DNA of 64,000 nt, taken from Piliocolobus tephrosceles. Taxonomy: Eukaryota; Chordata; Mammalia; Primates; Cercopithecidae. The stretch is from positions 38,338,824-38,402,823 of the forward strand of contig NC_045453.1 in NCBI RefSeq assembly GCF_002776525.5, read 5' to 3'. Positions 54,841 through 64,000 of the stretch are shown piece by piece; the first letter of the stretch is position 1; the number at the start of each line of letters is the position of its first letter. A program made the position numbers and the translations under genes. Below the pieces are notes generated by a model. The model ran no database searches and had not been told where the DNA came from. It worked only from the letters and a program-made list of their open reading frames with translations.

Positions 54841-56504
54841 CTATTGAAGAAGCACAATTAACAGTGATGCCACTTGTGACCAACCAGTGCCTTCTTTCCT
54901 GGTCAGCACCCAGGGTAAGAGCAGCATGCGGGTTTGCAGCCACAGCACAGACGCCCACACCTGCCCCTGGCATTCTCCAGCCCCTCTTGGTCCCTGCTAT
55001 TGCCGCTGCTAATGATGATGACGATCCCATCCTCCGTGGTTTGTCCCAAACCACGAAGACTTTAGGAATGTGAAACTCTCGGATGACTAGAGAGCTGTGC
55101 TAATCTACACTGCCAGCATTGTAAGAACGCAAACCCTGCATGACATTCCTCAATCAAATACGTGAATATTTCTTTTGTGAAACATGTAACAGTTCACACT
55201 CAGCAGAGTGAGTAGAGACTGAAACAGCCTGGCATCTCCGGAGGCATGCCATCAGCGGGGTCCTGACAGACTCAGGAAACCCAGAGAAAAAATGGTTTCT
55301 AAAGGAAAACAAGCTTTGAGATTTCAGAAGTGCTGTCATAGAAGGGCAATCCTTGGGTACCTGCTTGGGACTCGCTACTTTAATCACCACAGCAATTCTG
55401 TCATTTCAGAATTACTGTCTAGGAGAGCTAGGCTCACCTTGAGATGCATACTTGGAGAAAAAAAGGCCAAACAGTTATCCTTGGATATGGCTACAGTAGT
55501 GACAGCAGAAAGCCACCCTCCCCAGAACACACATTCTCTCTTCTTCAGTCCCAGCCCTTCCCCAGCTTGCACTGAGGGGACACTCCTGCTGTGTCCCCAG
55601 ACTCTCGCTGATGAATGCCCCCTGCTCTGTCCCGCTGACTCTGACGGGCACCTCCCTGCTCAGTCCCTCGACTCTCACTGATGGGTGCCCCCCGTCCAGT
55701 CCCCCAGCTCTCACTGGTGGCCTCTCTGCCTGCTTCCACCGACTCATTGGTGACCTCCCTGCCCTGTAACCCCTGACTCTCACTGGCGGGCGCCCCCTGC
55801 CCTGTCCCCTTGTCCTGACTTTCACTGGTGGGCGCCCCCTGCCCTCTCCCGACTCTCATTGGTGGGTGCTCCCTTGCCCTGTCCCCTGACTGACTCTCAC
55901 TGGTGGGCGCCCCCCTGCCCTCTCCCGACTCTCACTGGTGGGCGCCCCCTGCCCTGTCCCCCGACTCTCACTGGTGCCCCCATCCCATCCTCTCTTGCCT
56001 CAGTGCTCAGGTTCCTGACCCTCCCCACACACGTCCCCTCCCCCAGCTCTTGTTCACTGAAATAGATAAACCAATGACCCTCCGAGGAAGGCAGAGCTGA
56101 AACTGTTATCAGGAGAGGATCCTAGGAGCACCTCTGACCCCTACAAACACTGTTGTGGCCTCCCCCAACCCCTAAGTGTGACGTGGAGCATCTCCGTGGG
56201 GTGAGCAGCGCCCGTGCTGGTGCTGGGGCTCTGCTCGCAGTCCCGACCATGCTGCGGGTGCTCTGCCCCACTTCCCACACCAAGGAGCTGGGGTGTTCAG
56301 GTGCCGCCCACACGAGGAAGGAGCCCAGAGCCTCCCACGTCTGCCGAGTCATTCAGAAGTTAACAAGGCTCACAGTTTAGGGTTTTCTGAAATGCAGGGC
56401 TAATCTGAGAACACTTCCCATGGTCTATATGGAGACTGCATAAGGTCACCCTATGGAGGGCAAAACGCACCCCCAGAAGGTCTGGGTGGGGCCGTGGCCC
56501 TTAC
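54841..56504 (-). other. NINL intron 18
   Basis: 1.7-kb intron with a GC-rich minisatellite at 55590-55985 and otherwise single-copy-looking sequence; no Alu and no other exon. Confidence 0.75.
55590..55985. repeat. GC-rich minisatellite (VNTR), unit about 33-40 bp
   Basis: About ten to eleven imperfect units of the form gactctcactggtgggcgcc followed by ccctgccctgtccc. Unit length varies by loss or gain of cc and ctga; the best-preserved units are at 55785-55960. Confidence 0.9.
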
Positions 56505-56609
56505 CTCTGTGCATTGTGAGTGCTTTCTGCAGCTTCAAGCTCTTGCCGAACCCTTCCCAGGTCGTTTTTCAACAAGGCGTTTTCTTCGGAAAGTCTATGG
56601 AACTCCAGT
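56505..56609 (-). CDS. NINL: NINL exon 18
   Basis: A 105-bp exon encoding, after the split arginine codon, LEFHRLSEENALLKNDLGRV and RQELEAAESTHNAQ, plus the start of the next split arginine. This is coiled-coil sequence with leucine/valine at heptad positions. Acceptor aatttttacgcag and donor gtaagg are good; both ends are phase 2, so the exon joins either to the large exon 17 or directly to exon 16 when exon 17 is skipped. Confidence 0.95.
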
Positions 56610-57228
56610 CTGCGTAAAAATTGAGAAAAGACCGGTGAGCACCTGGGAAGCCACATGCGGTCGCGGAGAGACTGGCTCTGCAGCAGGGAGTCCTGAGAAC
56701 TGTGCGTCCCCATCTCCCCGTCCCTGGAGGTGGCGCCAGACACCCTTCCTTTCCCTCTTCCTGTACCAGGTGTTACCGTCTTGGATATCTCGTGAGCCAA
56801 GCCACAGCAAACGAAGCTCTTAGCTTCTAAACTGCCACGCTGTCAAGTCACAAATGCACTCAGAACCTTGGGTTTTGCTTATGCTGAGATTATAGCTGAC
56901 CTGCTCCTGCATCTGTGGCCTCTCACCAAACACGTGTGTGTCCTGGGTGCCAGTGCTGGGTGTGAGTTCTCAGGTACTGCAGGGTACTCATCCCTGGCAG
57001 TGAACCCAGGGTGGAGCTAAGAAACACAGGAATCAGAAGGCCAAGATATACGGGAAATCTTTGCTAGGTGAATCTCAAAGTGGGAAAAGGCAGGGATAGA
57101 CAGCCACTATGTGAACCAAGTCTGCCTGGGGCCGTCTTTGTTCTCTGACAACTCAGAGAGTCCCTGCTTGGGTAATGCTATTGATTTGACAGAGGAAGAT
57201 GGCAATTTGCCAATGAAGATCACTAATG

Positions 57229-57365
57229 GGAGCCAGGTGTGGCGTCATGCATCTGTAATCCCAGCTACTGGGGAGGCTGAGGCAGGAGGACTGCTTGAGT
57301 CCAGGAGTTTGAGACCCTCCTGGGCAACACAGTGAGACCCTGTCTTTAAGAAAAAACAAAAAGAT
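57229..57365 (+). repeat. Partial Alu
   Basis: Rearranged left arm, gagccaggtgtggcgtcatg to accctgtctttaagaaaaaa. Confidence 0.8.
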
Positions 57366-57539
57366 CACCAATGAAGTAGCTTAAGACCCCTACTTGCAAC
57401 CCAGAGAATGCATTCTTAATACTGACTGGTAAGGATAACGTTTATTCCCCAAATAGGTCTCTATATGGTACTAGCTTCTTATTTTTTCAGTCTGAAAATA
57501 CTGAAAGCCACATGATCTCACCATGTTCACTTCATGTAT

Positions 57540-57800
57540 TTTTTTTTTCTTTGAGATGGGATCTCATTCTGTCACCCAGGCTGCAGTACAGTGGCACAAT
57601 CATGGCTCACTGCAGCCTTGAACTCCTGGGCCCAGGAGCTGGGACTATAGTAGGCATGCGCCACCACACCTGGATAATTTTTGTTGTGGTTGAGATGGGG
57701 TCTCGATATGTTGCCCAGGCTGGTCTTGAATTCCTGGTGATCCTCTCACCTAGGCCTCCCAAAGTGCTGGGATCACAGATGTAAGCCACCATGCCTAGCC
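57540..57800 (-). repeat. Old Alu with internal deletion
   Basis: Starts ttttctttgagatgggatct and ends gccaccatgcctagccc; about 30 bases are missing around gggcccaggagctgggac. Confidence 0.85.
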
Positions 57801-57949
57801 CGCTTTATGTATTATGCTTATAATAGTAAACATAAGTTCTTCTTCATATGCCTTCATTTTATCTCATGAGGAACTAAAGACAAAAATAAATAGAAGTCAC
57901 TGGAATTAAAAGCAGCAAAGGGTTTCAAGCAGGAGAGTTCTGTGTTTTT

Positions 57950-58828
57950 AAACTATCACTCTGGCTCCAGAATAGAGAACAAGTTGATGCAAAGCTGAAA
58001 GCTGAGGGGTGCCCCACCCCATCCCCCACACGACGGCCAAACAACTAGATCCTGCGCAAAGCTGATCGTAACCTCTGTGACTGTCTTCATGAAAAGAAAA
58101 GGTAACCTGCAACAAAATCCTGGAAGCTGAAACCAACGCGGTGAGCATTATGCAATACAAAGCTGTGGGGACCCTGCAACCAATGTCTATGTCAGCACTA
58201 CTATCAGCAGAATGCAGAAGCTGCACTGTGGACACCTGCACCAGTCAGGGCCCTGCAAGGAGGTTCAGATGGTTCCAGATTAGCAGCCTCCCACTTCTCT
58301 GCAAAAGCAATAGCATCCCATATAAGGCTCTTTACATTCCCAGAGATTAACATCAAGCAAATAGGAGCTCACAATAGAAGATCACCATAACATACATGGA
58401 GCAAAGCCACCCATAAAGGACAGCAGAAGCCAGAAGCCAGAATTCAATCCCCTAGAAACCGCAGGTATTGGAATTATTAGACACAAACTAAAAATAAGTG
58501 TTATGAAATGTTTACATAAATAAAAGGTGGAAACAAACAATGAACAAGCAACAAGAAACTATTGACAATGATCAGACAGGACCAAACAGAATTTTTAGAA
58601 ATGAACAAAAAGTCAACGTCAAAATAAAAACTCATGGAATGAGTTAAATAGCAGATTACACAGAGCTGAAAGAAAGAAATACCGACCTGGAACACAGAGG
58701 TATGTAAAAAATATCCCAAATGTGATATAGACAGAAGACGGAAAATATAAAAGAGAGGTTGAGAAATAAAGTAAAATGCTTTAACATTCATATGTCTAAT
58801 TGAAGAAAACAGTGGGAGGAAAGGCTAT
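57950..58828 (+). repeat. Old L1 5'/ORF1-like sequence
   Basis: From about 58440 the plus strand reads like degraded L1 ORF1 region: ccaaacagaatttttagaaa, ctcatggaatgagttaaata, gcagattacacagagctgaa and gaaagaaataccgacctgga. The part before 58440 is less certain. Confidence 0.55.
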
Positions 58829-58886
58829 ACACACACACACACATATACACACATATATATAAACACACACATATATATATATATAT
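58829..58886. repeat. CA/TA microsatellite
   Basis: Mixed acacac and atatat runs, leading straight into an Alu fragment. Confidence 0.9.
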
Positions 58887-58962
58887 ATTTTGAGACAGAG
58901 TTTTGCTCTTGTTGCCCAGGCTGGAGTGCAGTGGCGCAATCTTGGCTCACCACAACCTCCGG
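58887..58962 (-). repeat. Alu fragment
   Basis: First ~75 bases of a minus-strand Alu, ttttgagacagagttttgct to caccacaacctccgg, ending abruptly. Confidence 0.85.
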
Positions 58963-59044
58963 AGAGGCAATATTTTAATAGTGATGGCTGAGAGGTTTTC
59001 ATGAGATACCAATGCAATCCATACATTCAACAGAGAAAATGTTT

Positions 59045-59307
59045 CTTTTCTTTTTTTTCTTTTGCTCTGCCACCCAGGCTGGAGTGCAGTGGTGCAATCT
59101 CAGCTCACTGCAGCTTCAACCTCCCAGGCTCAAGTGATCCTCCCATCTAGCCTCCCAAATAGCTGGGACCACAGGTGCGTGCCACAATGTGTGACTAATT
59201 TTTCTTAAGTTTTTGTAGAAACAGTCTCCTTATGTTGCCCAGACTGATCTTGAACTCCTGGGCTCCCAAAGTCCTGGGATTATAGGTATGAACCACCGTG
59301 CCTGGCT
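59045..59307 (-). repeat. Alu with deletions
   Basis: Starts tttttcttttgctctgccac and ends accaccgtgcctggctggg; lacks several short segments of the consensus. Confidence 0.85.
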
Positions 59308-59309
59308 GG

Positions 59310-59830
59310 GACAGTATTTTCCAAGTAGAATGAACAAAAAGAAAACTACGCCTCTACCCACAACACAACAATCCCATTTCTAGGTATGGCCTAACATAAT
59401 GCTCCAAAAGACACAACGCAAGAACGTTCAGTGCAGTTCCATTTGTGAGAGCCAAAAACTAGGAACTACCCAAATGCCCATCAACAGGAGAAAATAATAA
59501 ATTGTGGTATGTTCACACAACAGAATACCACATAGCAATGCAAATGTATGAACTACAGCAACAACACAGATGAATCGCACAACCAGGTTGAGCCAAGAAA
59601 GTCAGACACAAAAGAGTACACGCTGCATGATTCCTCTCCGTAAAGTAAAAAAACAAGCAAATTGAATCTATGCTGTAAGAAGTGGTTACCCCTGGGGACT
59701 CTGGTGAATTCCATCTCTAGTTCTGGGCGCTGGTAACACACATGTGTTCAATTTGTTGACAGTTCTCCTAATTGTACATATATATGTATTTTCTTATGTG
59801 TATCACACTTTAATAAAAAGTTAAAAAGAG
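59310..59830 (+). repeat. Old L1 3' region
   Basis: L1M 3' text in order: caacaatcccatttctaggt, caaatgcccatcaacaggag, cacaacagaataccacatag, gccaagaaagtcagacacaa, gtggttacccctggggactc and acactttaataaaaagtt. Confidence 0.75.
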
Positions 59831-59944
59831 GCTGGACATGGTGGCTCACACCTGTAATCTCAAGGAGGATCCACTTTGGGAGGCTGAGGCCAGGAGTTTG
59901 AGACCAGCCTGGGCAAAATAGTGAGACTCTATCTCTACAATACA

Positions 59945-59987
<43 letters not shown>

Positions 59988-59992
59988 AATAA
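59831..59992 (+). repeat. FLAM with (AAAT)n tail
   Basis: Left-arm Alu, ggctggacatggtggctcac to ctatctctacaatacat, then about twelve AAAT units (59943-59990). Confidence 0.85.
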
Positions 59993-59998
59993 AAAGTG

Positions 59999-60340
59999 GC
60001 CAGGCGTGGTGGCTCAGGCCTTATGTAATTCCAGTACTTTGGGAGGATGAGGCAGGCAAATCACTTGAGGCCAGGAGTTCAAGACCAGCCTGGCCAACAT
60101 GGTGAAACCCTGTCTGTAGTAAAAATACACACACACACACACAAATCAGCTGGGAGTGGTGGTGGGCACCGGTAATCCCAGCTACTTGGGAGGCTGATGC
60201 AGGAGAATTGCTTGAACACGGGAGGCAAAGGTTGCAGTGAGCTGAGATTATACCACTGCACTCCAGCCTGGGAAACAGAGAGAGACTTCATCGCAAATAA
60301 ATAAATAAAATAAAAATAAATAAATAAAAATAAAAAGTTA
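59999..60340 (+). repeat. Alu with CA-expanded linker
   Basis: Starts gccaggcgtggtggctcagg, contains a CA run in the middle linker (60127-60142) and ends in an AAAT-type tail. Confidence 0.88.
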
Positions 60341-60489
60341 AAAAGAAAGAAATGCACAGCAAAGAAAAACCACTAAAGATAAAGGTCTCAGAAGTAGCCA
60401 GAGCACAAAAGTCAGATACCTACTATGGATGGCACAATACTGGCCTCTAACGGAGACTACGTGACATTACACAGCAGGCGGACTGAAGG

Positions 60490-60900
60490 CTGTTCATTCT
60501 CTGACTGTAGATTACCCTGGATTCTCCAGAGGAACCCAAGGTAATCACGAGGGTCCTTAGAGGGAGAAAGCGGAGGCAGAAGAGTCAGTGTTGGAGTGAG
60601 GTGATGTGAGGAGGACTTGGCCACCCAGGGCTGGCTTCCAGGATGGAAGGACGCCTCAAGCCAAGGCCGCTGGAGAAGGCGAGGCAGGCAGCTCCCCTCG
60701 GGCCCTCTGGATGGCCCCACAGCCCTGCCAGCATCTCACTCCAAGCCCAAGGAGACCCTTTCCTCTTCCAACCTCCAAAACTATAACATTGCACTTTTGT
60801 GCCTTGTTAAGCCACCAAGTCCATGGAAGGAAGAGCAGACGGATCAAGGGCCATTCACATTCACGCGGCATCAGCAACCAGGTCTCTGACACGGAGAGAA
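60490..60900 (+). repeat. LTR-like repeat (MLT1-like)
   Basis: Text common to old MaLR/ERVL LTRs: gagggtccttagagggagaa, gcagaagagtcagtgttgga, ggatggccccacagccctgc, ccttgttaagccaccaagtc. Assignment tentative. Confidence 0.5.
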
Positions 60901-61052
60901 GATATTCCAAGGGCAGAAAGGCGGCCCTTTAATGGCTAACCTAGATTTGTGTCCCTAAGAATACTGTCTTACAAAAATGAAGGAACATTTAAGACACTTT
61001 TCAGATAAGCAAAAACAGGAAATTTACTACAAACAGAGTTTCACTAAAGGAA

Positions 61053-61228
61053 TTTCTTTTTTCTGAGATGGAATCTCGCTGTCACCCAGGCTGGAGTGCA
61101 GTGGTGTGATCTTGGCTTACTGAAACCTCTGCCTCTCGGGTTCAAGCAATTCTCCTGCCTCAGCCTCCTGAGTAGCTGGGACTACAAGTGTGTGCCACCA
61201 TGCCCAGCTAATTTTTGTATTTTTTTTT
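61053..61228 (-). repeat. Partial Alu
   Basis: Starts ttttctgagatggaatctcg and stops at gctaatttttgtattttttt, where a second Alu begins. Confidence 0.85.
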
Positions 61229-61508
61229 GGAGACAGAGTTTCGCTCTTGTGGCCCAGGCTGGAGTGCAGTGGCGTGATCTCAGCTCACTGCAACTTCCGC
61301 CTCCCAGGTTCAAGTGATTCTCCGGCCTCAACCTCCCAAGTAGCTGGGATTACAGGTGCATGCCACCACACTAATTTTTGTATTTTTAGTAGAGACGGGG
61401 TTTCACCACATTGGCCAGGCTGGTCTCGAACTTCTGACCTCAGGTGATCCACCCACCTCGGCCTCCCAAAATGCTGGGATTACAGGTGTGAACCACCACG
61501 CCCCAGCT
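61229..61508 (-). repeat. Alu S
   Basis: Starts ggagacagagtttcgctctt and ends accaccacgccccagc. Confidence 0.9.
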
Positions 61509-61529
61509 GTTACGAGGTTTTAAATTCCT

Positions 61530-61690
61530 GATTCCTGGTGGTGCACGCCTATAATCCCAGCTACTCAGGAGGCTGAGGCAGAAGAATCACTTGAACCCGG
61601 GAGGCAGAGGTTGCAGTGAGCTGAGATAGCGCCACTGCACTCCAGCCTGGGCCACAAAGCGAGACTCTGTCTAAAAAAACAAAAAACAAT
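61530..61690 (+). repeat. Alu right arm
   Basis: Only a right arm, ttcctggtggtgcacgccta to gactctgtctaaaaaaaca, lying between a 15-bp inverted repeat. Confidence 0.85.
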
Positions 61691-61694
61691 AAAA

Positions 61695-61990
61695 CCTCAT
61701 AACAAAGCCCAGGAGCTGATGGCTTCACTGGTGAATTCTACCACTTAAAGAAGAACTTCTACCACCTCTTCTCAAACTCTTCCAAGAACTGAAGAGAAGG
61801 GAACACTTCCAAACTCATTTTATGAGGCATTACTTGATACCAAAGCCAGGCAAGGGCACTACAGACCAAAAAAGAAAACTGCAGACCAATCCGTTATGAT
61901 GCAAAAATTGATGCTAAAATCCTCAACAAAATACTAGCAAAAAGTTATTGTTTAATGGGTATACAGCTTCTGCTGGGAACAACAATGAAA
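61695..61990 (+). repeat. Old L1 ORF2 fragment
   Basis: L1 ORF2 text: gatggcttcactggtgaatt, cttctcaaactcttccaaga, gaagggaacacttccaaact, then cattttatgaggcattactt and ctaaaatcctcaacaaaata. Frame broken. Confidence 0.8.
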
Positions 61991-62008
61991 AAGATTTGGA
62001 AGTGAGGG

Positions 62009-62279
62009 CTGTGCGCAGTGGCTCACGCCTGTAATCCCAGCACTTTGTGAGGCCAAGGCGGGCTGATCAGCTTTGAGGCCAGCCTGGCTAACATGGTGAA
62101 ACCCCCTCTCTACTACAAGTACAAAAATAGGCCAGGCTTGGTGGCAGGCGCCTGTAATCCCAGCTACTTGGGAGGTTGAAGCACAAGAATATCTTGAATA
62201 CAGGAAGCGGAGGTTGCAGTGAGCCGAGATAGCGGCACTGCACTCCAGCACCAGCAACAATGCAAGACTATGTTGTTGT

Positions 62280-62310
<31 letters not shown>
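62009..62310 (+). repeat. Alu with long A tail
   Basis: Starts gggctgtgcgcagtggctca; the end is rearranged (actatgttgttgtttttttt) before a 24-base A run. Confidence 0.88.
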
Positions 62311-62605
62311 GGCAGCAGGAACTTCCTAACACCAAAGGCGGGACACCAGGGCAGTCAGAGCTGCCCCCAAAAGGCCGTCCTGCCCTCTCTCAGCCCAATG
62401 GTAAAGCACCAGATGACCGTGGGATTCCGGAACGGGGCTGGGCTCACAACTCCTACTCAGGCGGAAGGGCTACACAGCCCCCATCAGGGGCTGCGAGCTT
62501 GTCGGCAGAAAGCGCCATGCAGCACCATTAGCAACAGGGGTCAGTGGGTTAGTTCTGCTTTTTTAGTTTTAAGTTCTTAGTTTTAAGAACGAGTAGAAGC
62601 CAAAC

Positions 62606-63652
62606 CTGTCATTCTCTCTCAAATCTACATGTTTCTCCAGAGCCCGGACGACGTCTTCCAGATGTAGAAGTTTGGTTTCCATGTCATCCTTCTCTCTCTC
62701 CAGCGCTATTTTGGTCTCTCCCTCTTCCGGGACGGCAAGCTGCTCCTGCCCGGAACCCCGCGGGTCCGCGAGCTGGAGGTGGGATGGCAAGGACCCTCTC
62801 CTGGCGACCTCCGCTCTGTGCTCCTGGTACGCAGACTCCAGGGCGCCCTCGGCCCGGGCCTGCTCCTCCGAGGCCTGCCCCTGGGTGCCCCTGCTCCAGC
62901 TTCGCCCTCGCTCTTCCTGAATGGCCTGTGGACTCTCAGCCTGTCCCCTGCACGAAGCGGCCGGGCTCAGGGGTGACTCCCACATCCGTGGCTGGGTTTG
63001 CGAGGCGTCCCCCTCTGTTCCCAGCAGAGGCAGCTCCCGGGGTCCAGGCTGCTCCAGCCCCGCGGGCACACCGAAAAGCTCTGGCTCCTCTGGGACAGTC
63101 CCCCAATCCACCCCACAGGGCTGTACGTGTGACCACCTCTCTGAAAGCCCGTGGGATGCCGGGGCAGGGGCGGGGCCCGGGCTCTTCGTGGCTTCCGCGT
63201 CCTGGGCTTGCCTGCAGCGAGACCCGGCTCCTGCCGCCTCCTCCGACTCTCCGCCATCGCCTGGGGCCAGCCAGGCCAGTGGCCGCTCCCCATAGCACGG
63301 GCTCAGTGGCAGGAGGCCCCGTGCCCCCTCCTGGCCACTTCGTGCCACCAGCCCTTCTTTTGGTAGGGCCCCCAGCATGTCTGCTTCCCGGGAGAGCCCG
63401 TCCACTTGCTTCCCACCGGCAAGCTCCAACTCCTCGTCCTCGAGGGCCAACGATGCGCACATCTGGGCGCCCTTCTCGCTCGCACACGGCTGCAGCTTCA
63501 GTGCACTCTCCACGTTCAGCTGCTCCGACCTCGGGCTCCCGTGTGGCAGGGGTCCCTGCAGCGGCTCCTCCAGCTCCAACGTCAGGTCTCTGCGGGCGGG
63601 GAGGGCTCTCAGCCCCAACAGCTCTCCGCTCAGCTCCGCCTCGGCCTCTCTC
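62606..63652 (-). CDS. NINL: NINL exon 17, large cassette exon
   Basis: A 1047-bp exon with one open frame and no stop. After completing a split codon it begins REAEAELSGELLGLRALPAR and ends EKHVDLREND plus a split arginine. It matches human NINL throughout (LTLELEEP, LQPCASEKGAQMC, PEEGETKIALEREKDDMETK) as I remember it. The first three quarters are Pro/Gly/Ser-rich and unlikely to be coiled coil; the last ~50 residues return to coiled coil. Acceptor ggttctatttctgcag and donor gtttgg are present. Both ends are phase 2 and the length is exactly 349 codons, so inclusion or skipping swaps two proteins without a frameshift. That equals the remembered size difference between human isoforms A (1382) and B (1033). 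Confidence 0.96.
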
Positions 63653-64000
63653 CTGCAGAAATAGAACCCTCACACACCACAGCCCTGCCTCCCCCAGCCC
63701 CTCTCTCGGGTTTGAAAAGTCTGCCCAGCTGTTTCAATGGCTGCGACCTCCTCTCTCTGTGGCTGGCTTTCTTTATCCCTCCTCGCCTCCCTCAGCCCCA
63801 ACTTCAACCTATACCCTGGGCCCTACTTAAGAGTCCACAAGAGGATCTGCCCCACGGGGCGAGGTTCTGCACACGGAAGCCCAAGCACGAACCCTTTCCA
63901 TGTGGAGTGTTCATATGGAAGATGGCCGCCACCAAGCAGGACCCGGTTGCAGCCCCTCGGCCATGCAGGTCGCGTTCTAAGTCCTCACAGGTTACCAACT
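63653..64000 (-). other. NINL intron 16, 3' part
   Basis: GC-rich intron up to the window edge. I could not identify exon 16 in it. Confidence 0.7.

Larger units (their letters stand above)
56610..62605 (-). other. NINL intron 17
   Basis: 6-kb intron rich in Alu, L1 and simple repeats. Stretches without a recognised element are 56610-57228, 57366-57539, 60341-60489, 60901-61052 and 62311-62605. No additional exon is seen. Confidence 0.8.

Noticed and set aside
55545..55859. ORFs with repeated GAPTSES-type peptides on the minus strand
   Set aside because: They come from translating the minisatellite in NINL intron 18; unit lengths are not multiples of three and no splice sites bring it into NINL.
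59943..60340. Apparent AT-rich tandem repeat resembling an origin or MITE
   Set aside because: The AAAT run is the expanded tail of a left-arm Alu and the second run is the tail of the next Alu.
62784..63830. 348-codon plus-strand ORF opposite NINL exon 17
   Set aside because: It is the antisense shadow of a GC-rich coding exon; the composition is Pro/Ser/Arg-rich and the conserved frame is the minus-strand NINL one.

Overview
The window is primate nuclear DNA and almost certainly from an Old World monkey. About sixty Alu elements are readable, and the youngest carry the cercopithecid AluY signature (start ending in ctcaagcctg, GATCCGGCCACTG near the 3' end). I recognise three genes, in the order and orientation they have on human chromosome 20p11.21: ABHD12 (minus), GINS1 (plus) and NINL (minus). 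No bacterial, plasmid or CRISPR content is present.

Layout. Bases 1-16260 are the first intron of ABHD12 on the minus strand, packed with Alus, L2, MIR, L1 and MaLR LTR fragments. ABHD12 exon 1 (16261-16451) lies in a CpG island that carries its TATA-less promoter. The last two coding exons of GINS1 follow at 29433-29507 and 33913-33981. A gene-free stretch (about 34.2-41.3 kb) is mainly one old minus-strand L1 riddled with later insertions. From 41.3 kb to the right edge lies the 3' third of NINL: eight exons (probably 17-24), ending in its 3' UTR. All eight keep consensus splice sites and an unbroken frame across their junctions.

Biology. ABHD12 is an ER-membrane lysophosphatidylserine lipase. 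GINS1 (PSF1) is a subunit of the GINS complex in the CMG replicative helicase. NINL is a centrosomal coiled-coil protein linked to gamma-tubulin and dynein. They share no pathway; the neighbourhood is conserved synteny. GINS1 and NINL converge with about 7 kb between their 3' ends.

I found no convincing new biological system. The strongest observations are structural. GINS1 exons 1-5 are absent between ABHD12 and GINS1 exon 6, which suggests a large hidden assembly gap or misjoin. A roughly 61-bp inverted copy of nearby sequence has been inserted inside an Alu. Several Alus have unusual architectures (duplicated 3' end, three right arms). A 5' fragment identical to tRNA-Arg(UCU), as I remember that gene, sits next to an ancient repeat. 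The large NINL exon is exactly 1047 nt and frame-neutral when skipped. Repeat-family names are from memory of consensus sequences, and repeat ends are good to about 10 bases.
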